From NCBI GenBank assembly GCA_017646305.1, contig JAGCMR010000300.1, forward strand, positions 1 through 20,043: a stretch of 20,043 bases of DNA, read 5' to 3'. The stretch is from Spirochaetaceae bacterium. Lineage in GTDB: Bacteria > Spirochaetota > Spirochaetia > Treponematales > Treponemataceae. Both the position numbers and the translations under genes were made by a program. This document shows positions 15,866-20,043 of the stretch, piece after piece. The first letter of the stretch is position 1. Each line of letters begins with the position of its first letter. The notes beneath the pieces are model-generated. The model ran no database searches, was not told the DNA's origin, and worked only from the letters and a program-made list of their open reading frames with translations.

Positions 15866-17559
15866 GTTGCCACCTTTTCTTCTGATTTAGTTTCTTTTGC
15901 AGGCTCCTTTTCATCAGGGTCCTTTTGGTTTGGATATTTAATGCGAGAATGATAATAACCAGCTAATACGTCTACAAAGGATTCCTCTATAGTGGACAAA
16001 TCCCTAAAGGTAATGTTGGCATTGTCTAGCTGTCCGTGGCTCACCTTTCCTAAAACTAATTCGTGAATGAATTTTTTTAGGCGAGGAACAGAAGGATCCT
16101 CCAAGGTATGGCAAGCAGCTTCTACTGTATCTGCCAACATTACCACTGCAGATTCCTTTGAGGAGGGTGGATTTCCAGGATAGCTGTACTCTTCCATGCT
16201 GACATTGGGATCTGCTTCCTTTGCCTTCATGTAAAAGCCATAGATGGTTCCATTGCCGTGATGCTCGCCGATAATATTAATTACTTCTTGGGGAAGACGC
16301 ATTTGCTCAGCCTTTTCTATGCCCTTCTTCAAGTGACCACGCAAAATTGAGGCAGACATGCTGGGCTTAAGGGCATCGTGGGGATTTTCGCCACCCATTT
16401 GATTTTCCACAAAATACTCACTTTGATCCATTTTACCAATGTCGTGATACAAGGCTCCCACACGGGCGAGACGGTCGTTGGCACCAATGGCACGACAAGC
16501 CTTTTCTGCCAATTCTGCCACCATAATGGTGTGGCTATAGGTTCCTCGAGCCTTGGTAATTAAAGCCTGAAGCATGGGGTTTCGAGTATCACCCAATTCC
16601 ATCAAGCGGAAGGTAGATGCTGTATTCAGCAAATACTCCAAGGGAGTAAGAAAACCTAAGGCTAAAATTCCTGAAATAAATCCGTTTAAGGAAACCATCA
16701 ACAAGGTAAAAATCATGTTGGTGAAGGTTGACAAAAACACGATTTTTAGGGTGAGCATAAATACCACATTCAAGATGGCCAACAATAGGGAAACCATTAC
16801 CATATCAATACGATGAGTAATATTTCTGACTATACGGGTGGCAGATAAGCTAGAGGCCAATACAAATAAACAGGGAATAATATTGTCATATTTTGTATTT
16901 AAAACACCAAAAGCTAGTATAAAGGAAAAAATAACACCATGGGTTTGCCCAAAAAGTACCACTACAATCAAAACAAAGAAGGTACTGGGAATAATAATTG
17001 GCAAATTGTAGGACAAGCTAAAGGGGGGAACTAAACTACCAAAGCCTGCTAAAGCATAGGTTGCCACAAAAAATACGGCCAAAAGGATGGATTCTTTTAG
17101 AGAAACGGCCCTTCCACAAATAATTGGGTTATAGAGGAAAAAAATAAGACCAGAAAGAAGCATCAGGAACAAAATAGAATCAGAAAGCGCCTCGTAATCG
17201 ATGTATTCTGGGGCATCTGCTAATTTTTCCAACTTTGCTAAACCAATTTCTGTTACAGGAAAGCCTTTTCGTATAATTTTTTCTCCTGACTCAATAGAAA
17301 TAGGATGACGTGCGTCAGGAGGGAGACTCACATCGGAAATAACAGTTCGATCAGCAATTTGTCCCACCTCATATTCAGCTGTAGTAAAAGATAGAACGGT
17401 TTCTGATGATGAAATAACGAAAAAAGAAATTAAAACACAAGAAATAAAAGCTAGGGCAAAAACAATGAGGAGACCATAGTTTTTAGAAAAGAATCCTTTA
17501 ATGGAATCACGGATGTACAGAAAATTTGCCTTATTCTGCTTCGTTTTTGTTGTCTTCAT
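15862..17559 (-). CDS. pgpH: 7TM-HD domain protein, PgpH-type cyclic di-AMP phosphodiesterase
   Basis: Membrane HD-domain hydrolase expected to degrade c-di-AMP to pApA. 565 residues from ATG 17559. A TTG at 17571 would add four and has AAGGA only 3 nt away, so the start is uncertain. Residue numbers here count from that TTG. One TM segment (about 33-55), an extracytoplasmic part of only about 75 residues, about seven TM segments (132-310), then the HD domain with YSHT (H347), LYHDIGK (H376-D377) and GEHHGNG (H437-H438). Characterised Firmicute PgpH proteins have an ectodomain of several hundred residues, so this sensor part is strongly reduced. The 5' end overlaps phoH by 29-41 nt and the 3' end overlaps ybeY by 4 nt. 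Substrate is inferred from family and the phoH-ybeY context. Confidence 0.88.
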   Translation of the reverse strand: MKTTKTKQNKANFLYIRDSIKGFFSKNYGLLIVFALAFISCVLISFFVISSSETVLSFTTAEYEVGQIADRTVISDVSLPPDARHPISIESGEKIIRKGFPVTEIGLAKLEKLADAPEYIDYEALSDSILFLMLLSGLIFFLYNPIICGRAVSLKESILLAVFFVATYALAGFGSLVPPFSLSYNLPIIIPSTFFVLIVVVLFGQTHGVIFSFILAFGVLNTKYDNIIPCLFVLASSLSATRIVRNITHRIDMVMVSLLLAILNVVFMLTLKIVFLSTFTNMIFTLLMVSLNGFISGILALGFLTPLEYLLNTASTFRLMELGDTRNPMLQALITKARGTYSHTIMVAELAEKACRAIGANDRLARVGALYHDIGKMDQSEYFVENQMGGENPHDALKPSMSASILRGHLKKGIEKAEQMRLPQEVINIIGEHHGNGTIYGFYMKAKEADPNVSMEEYSYPGNPPSSKESAVVMLADTVEAACHTLEDPSVPRLKKFIHELVLGKVSHGQLDNANITFRDLSTIEESFVDVLAGYYHSRIKYPNQKDPDEKEPAKETKSEEKVAT

Positions 17560-18490
17560 AGGCTTGTACAATCTTCCTTACAAGTTCGTTTCTTACCACG
17601 TCGCTAGACTCCATAGTTATCATGGCGATTTCTGGAATATCTTTTAAGATTTCCAAGCAATGCACCAGCCCAGAGGGGGTCCGTCGTGGTAAGTCAATCT
17701 GAGTGATGTCTCCAGTTACAAAAACCTTTGACCCTTCTCCCATGCGGGTAAGGAACATTTTCATTTGTTCCCGTGTTGTATTTTGAGCCTCATCCAAAAG
17801 AATAACGCTATTGTTCAAGGTACGGCCCCGCATATAGGCCAAGGGAGCTACCTCGATTACCCCGCTTTCCATAAGCTTTTTTCCAAAGCCTGGAGGAAGG
17901 AGGGTGTTAATAACGTCAAAAAGGGGACGAAGATAGGGATTGATTTTTTGTTCCAAGTCTCCCGGCAGGTAGCCAAGGCTTTCTCCAGCCTCCACCACAG
18001 GACGGGTCAGCACCAAGGAACGGACCTGACCGGAAAGCACCAGTCGCAGAGCCTCTGCCATCATTAAAAAGGTTTTTCCAGAGCCAGCAGGACCAGTACA
18101 AAATACCATGTCACTGGAACGGAGGGCCTTTACTAGATGCAGCTGGTTGGTGGTCTTGGGATACACCTTCTTTACTGCACCACTGATAATAATACCACAG
18201 TCACGAAAATCCTCGGGCCTTTGGCCATCTTGATTCAGCTGGAGGATGGATGCCATGAGATCTGGCCCCACGTCAAAGCCTGCTGCAGCCTCGTCTGTGA
18301 TTCTATCTACAATGTGCTGGAATTGACGAATAACCTGGTCATCTGCCTTACCGAGGGAAACTTCATTTCCCTGGGTAAATACAGGTACACCAAGATATTT
18401 TTCTATGAGATGTAAATTACTGTCATTGGTGCCACACAATTTTGCTAACAAGTCTTGATCTGGCACAACTATTGTATACGATGTTTCCAC
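17531..18490 (-). CDS. phoH: PhoH-like (YbeZ) ATPase
   Basis: PhoH/YbeZ is an ATP-binding protein that partners YbeY in RNA metabolism. 319 residues: a KH-like N-terminal region (about 1-75; VVPDQDLLAKLCG, HLIEKYLGVPVF), Walker A GPAGSGKT (133-140), TRPVVEAGESLGYLPGDLEQK (162-182), the RGRTL segment and Walker B VILLDEAQ (229-236). Length is typical (310-350). The start is GTG at 18490, because TGA stands in frame three codons upstream. No clear Shine-Dalgarno is present, so a later GTG is conceivable. It is the first gene of the operon phoH-pgpH-ybeY-corC-TPR, preceded by a strong promoter about 80 nt upstream. Confidence 0.94.
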   Translation of the reverse strand: METSYTIVVPDQDLLAKLCGTNDSNLHLIEKYLGVPVFTQGNEVSLGKADDQVIRQFQHIVDRITDEAAAGFDVGPDLMASILQLNQDGQRPEDFRDCGIIISGAVKKVYPKTTNQLHLVKALRSSDMVFCTGPAGSGKTFLMMAEALRLVLSGQVRSLVLTRPVVEAGESLGYLPGDLEQKINPYLRPLFDVINTLLPPGFGKKLMESGVIEVAPLAYMRGRTLNNSVILLDEAQNTTREQMKMFLTRMGEGSKVFVTGDITQIDLPRRTPSGLVHCLEILKDIPEIAMITMESSDVVRNELVRKIVQAYEDNKNEAE

Positions 18491-18575
18491 AAAAAATCAC
18501 TAAAGGCTTTTTCTTGTACAGTGACAGGCAAACACAGTAAATATTCCTCGTTACCATAGAAGAAGCCATTCTGTA

Positions 18576-18605
18576 ATTGTAATGGGAAATGACGGAAACT
18601 GTCAA
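18576..18605 (-). promoter_or_regulatory. Sigma-70 promoter of the phoH-pgpH-ybeY-corC operon
   Basis: TTGACA (18605-18600, full consensus), 18-nt spacer, TACAAT (18581-18576, 5 of 6). Predicted start of transcription is near 18569, leaving a leader of about 80 nt before the phoH GTG. It is the best promoter match in the window. It lies in the 180-nt gap between the DUF4230-type gene and phoH, just past a possible terminator. Confidence 0.75.
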
Positions 18606-18644
18606 GTTTAAGGGAAAGAACACTCTAGAAATAATAAAGTTTAT

Positions 18645-18669
18645 GGAGAAAGTAAAGATAATTTTCTCC
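18645..18669 (-). terminator. Possible intrinsic terminator after the DUF4230-type gene
   Basis: Minus-strand arms GGAGAAA and TTTCTCC form a 7-bp stem with an 11-nt loop. It lies 1 nt past the stop codon and is followed by a loosely T-rich stretch (ATAAACTTTATTATTTC). The stem is short and the T run is broken, so termination would be partial. The strong phoH promoter immediately downstream supports a transcription-unit boundary here. Confidence 0.4.
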
Positions 18670-18670
18670 C

Positions 18671-19417
18671 CTAGTTCTGTATATCAATCCGCAGGAATCC
18701 CATGTTGGAAAGAATTGTTGTGAGCAGTGCTCGTGCTTGCTGTTCCGACTCAGCCAAAATTCCTGAATCTAAAGTCTTTTTCAAGGTTTCTTCCCGTGCA
18801 AGCTCCACTTGTTCTAGAACTTCTTGTGTGGTAATGGGAACAAAGATGCTTTGCTGTTCATCAAAGACAGAAATTTCTTGAATGTCGTTGCCTAAAACCT
18901 TGGCAGCAGGAATTCGTAGCGTAATTCCCTTTCCATCTTCATCAATATACATGCGACTTTCACCCAAGTTCTCTATGCCACAACGGATTACACCAGAAAA
19001 CTTCACGATGCTATAGCTTTTTGCTATGCCCATTACTGCAGATTTTTTTAGAGTAACAATGTCACTGTAATTAATCTTAACAGTAGTAAGCTCTGAACAA
19101 TACTGGAGCTCCTGACTTACCAGTGCATATTTCTTTTCAATTTCTACCTTGGAAAGTTTTTGCCACAGGAATAAAAGCGCCACCAAAATAATGGCAATAA
19201 GCAAAAGCCAAAGGAAAAGCTTTTTAAAAAATCTATGAAAAAAGGACTTTTTCTTGGAACTTTTAGGATTTCGAAGCTTGCGGGAAGCCCTAGCTTTCCC
19301 CTTGGAATTTTCCTTCTGTTTTTCAGATTCCATGATGGGAGGTTCTGGATTATCTATCCTTCCTCTTTTTTTAGGTAGAATAGGTTCCTTTCCCTGTACT
19401 AGCTTATCCTGTGCCAT
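18671..19417 (-). CDS. DUF4230-type membrane-anchored protein, function unknown
   Basis: 248 residues. A Lys/Arg-rich cytoplasmic tail (about 1-65, several KK and PK runs) is followed by one TM segment (about 68-87, LFLWLLLIAIILVALLFLW). The extracytoplasmic domain (about 90-248) contains ELTTVKINYSDIV, GVIRCGIENLGESRMYID, ITLRIPAAKVLGNDI and a helical end. This matches my recollection of DUF4230 proteins, which share a single N-terminal TM and this beta-rich body; their function is unknown. ATG at 19417 is preceded by AAGGAGG at 6 nt, a strong ribosome site. It is divergent from hflK with 134 nt between them and is not tightly linked to phoH (180 nt). Confidence 0.82.
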   Translation of the reverse strand: MAQDKLVQGKEPILPKKRGRIDNPEPPIMESEKQKENSKGKARASRKLRNPKSSKKKSFFHRFFKKLFLWLLLIAIILVALLFLWQKLSKVEIEKKYALVSQELQYCSELTTVKINYSDIVTLKKSAVMGIAKSYSIVKFSGVIRCGIENLGESRMYIDEDGKGITLRIPAAKVLGNDIQEISVFDEQQSIFVPITTQEVLEQVELAREETLKKTLDSGILAESEQQARALLTTILSNMGFLRIDIQN

Positions 19418-19551
19418 AGCGTCCTCCTTTCTGTTCTATACTATCATACAATGGAAAAATTTTACAATAAATGTTTTTCAAAATGCCACTTGTTTTTATC
19501 CCCTACTCTTAGTATCTTCAATACAGTAAATATAATAAATGGAGGAAAGGG
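19418..19551. promoter_or_regulatory. Divergent intergenic region between the DUF4230-type gene and hflK
   Basis: 134 A+T-rich nucleotides must drive both genes. On the plus strand TATAAT occurs at 19531-19536, but a start 7 nt downstream would fall in the hflK ribosome site. TTGTTT (19490-19495), 17 nt, TATCTT (19513-19518) is a better placed alternative. On the minus strand TTGTAA followed after 18 nt by TAGTAT precedes the DUF4230-type gene. All are weak matches. Confidence 0.3.
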
Positions 19552-20043
19552 ATGAAGGAAAATCCTTTTAAGTCAGGAAAAAACTTAAAGCTGAAGCCTA
19601 CTACAGTAGTAACAGCCGTAATAGTGCTGGTGGCAATTGTTGCTGGTTTTACCAGCTTTTTTGTAGTGGACGCTACAGAGCAGGCAGTAGTAACTCGCTT
19701 GGGAAAATATTCTCGAACGGTGGGAGCCGGTTTGCAGTTTAAGCTACCCTTTGGTCTTGACAAAAACTACAACGTGCCAGCAAATGTGGTACAAACAGAG
19801 CAGTTTGGATTCAAAACCATTTCCTCCTCTGGAACAAAGGGAATTTACGAAAATAACATCACCTCAGAATCTCGTATGCTTACTGGTGACTTGAACATTG
19901 TAGATGTGGAATGGATTATCCAGTACAAGATTGTAGATCCTGCAGCTTGGCTTTTCAATGTAAAGGATAGAACCAAGACCATCCGTGACATTTCCCAGTC
20001 CGTGCTGAACATGCTGGTGGGAGACCGAGCCATTCTTGATGTA
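19552..20043 (+). CDS. hflK: HflK, SPFH/band-7 membrane protein (partial, C-terminus off the right edge)
   Basis: HflK and HflC form a membrane cage around the FtsH protease and modulate its activity. The visible 164 residues have a short N-terminal tail, one TM segment (about 18-40, VVTAVIVLVAIVAGFTSFFVV) and the start of the SPFH domain: ATEQAVVTRLGKYSRTVGAG, GLQFKLPFGLDKNYNVP, then MLTGDLNIVDVEWIIQYKI and SQSVLNMLVGDR. The LTGD-x-NIV-V-W-IQY-I pattern favours HflK over HflC or other band-7 proteins. ATG has GGAGG 6 nt upstream. The gene reads off the window, so the presence of hflC next to it cannot be seen. Confidence 0.92.
   Translation, partial: MKENPFKSGKNLKLKPTTVVTAVIVLVAIVAGFTSFFVVDATEQAVVTRLGKYSRTVGAGLQFKLPFGLDKNYNVPANVVQTEQFGFKTISSSGTKGIYENNITSESRMLTGDLNIVDVEWIIQYKIVDPAAWLFNVKDRTKTIRDISQSVLNMLVGDRAILDV

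Noticed and set aside
18423..18567. A minus-strand frame in the phoH leader (MASSMVTRNIY...) overlapping the phoH start, and an 11-codon GTG mini-frame with GAGGA before it.
   Set aside because: The product has no recognisable features and overlaps the conserved PhoH N-terminus. The mini-frame is short enough to arise by chance, and no attenuator hairpin was found.

Overview
The window is chromosomal, densely packed and about 45 % G+C. Gene content suggests a spirochaete, most likely a Treponema relative. It has a LolCDE lipoprotein-sorting exporter, a McsA-McsB-ClpC module without CtsR, a HlyC/TlyC-type CBS protein next to YbeY, an HD-type c-di-AMP phosphodiesterase and PhoH, and several large secreted TPR/PEGA proteins with no assigned function. 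This assignment is inference from gene content. No mobile element, CRISPR array, tRNA or rRNA was seen.

Left block (1-11339, all on the minus strand). In transcription order: a small Cas2-like protein, prfB with a classical programmed +1 frameshift, a PEGA-domain membrane protein, ftsY, a secreted repeat-containing protein, a LolC/E-type permease, lolD, a second LolC/E-type permease, mcsA, mcsB and clpC. clpC runs off the left edge. Most neighbours overlap by 1-8 nt or lie within about 25 nt, so this looks like one long transcription unit. The exceptions are 53 nt before ftsY and 85 nt before clpC. The block links translation termination, membrane targeting (FtsY), lipoprotein sorting (Lol) and regulated proteolysis (ClpC with its adaptors).

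Middle (11340-12344). A short divergent intergenic region is followed by one plus-strand gene for a secreted protein with an Fn3-like and a TPR-like part. It converges on the next block, and a perfect 10-bp inverted repeat covers both stop codons.

Right block (12335-18490, minus strand). phoH, pgpH-like, ybeY, corC/tlyC-like and a 717-residue secreted TPR protein form a tight operon. A near-consensus promoter (TTGACA-18-TACAAT) lies upstream of phoH. The set concerns RNA maturation, c-di-AMP turnover and the envelope. At the right edge a DUF4230-type membrane protein (minus) is divergent from hflK (plus, cut by the window).

Most striking observations: (i) the McsB homologue lacks the residues expected for arginine-kinase catalysis, although ClpC keeps the N-terminal glutamates linked to phosphoarginine binding; (ii) an apparently orphan Cas2-like protein precedes prfB; (iii) the prfB frameshift site is readable in full.
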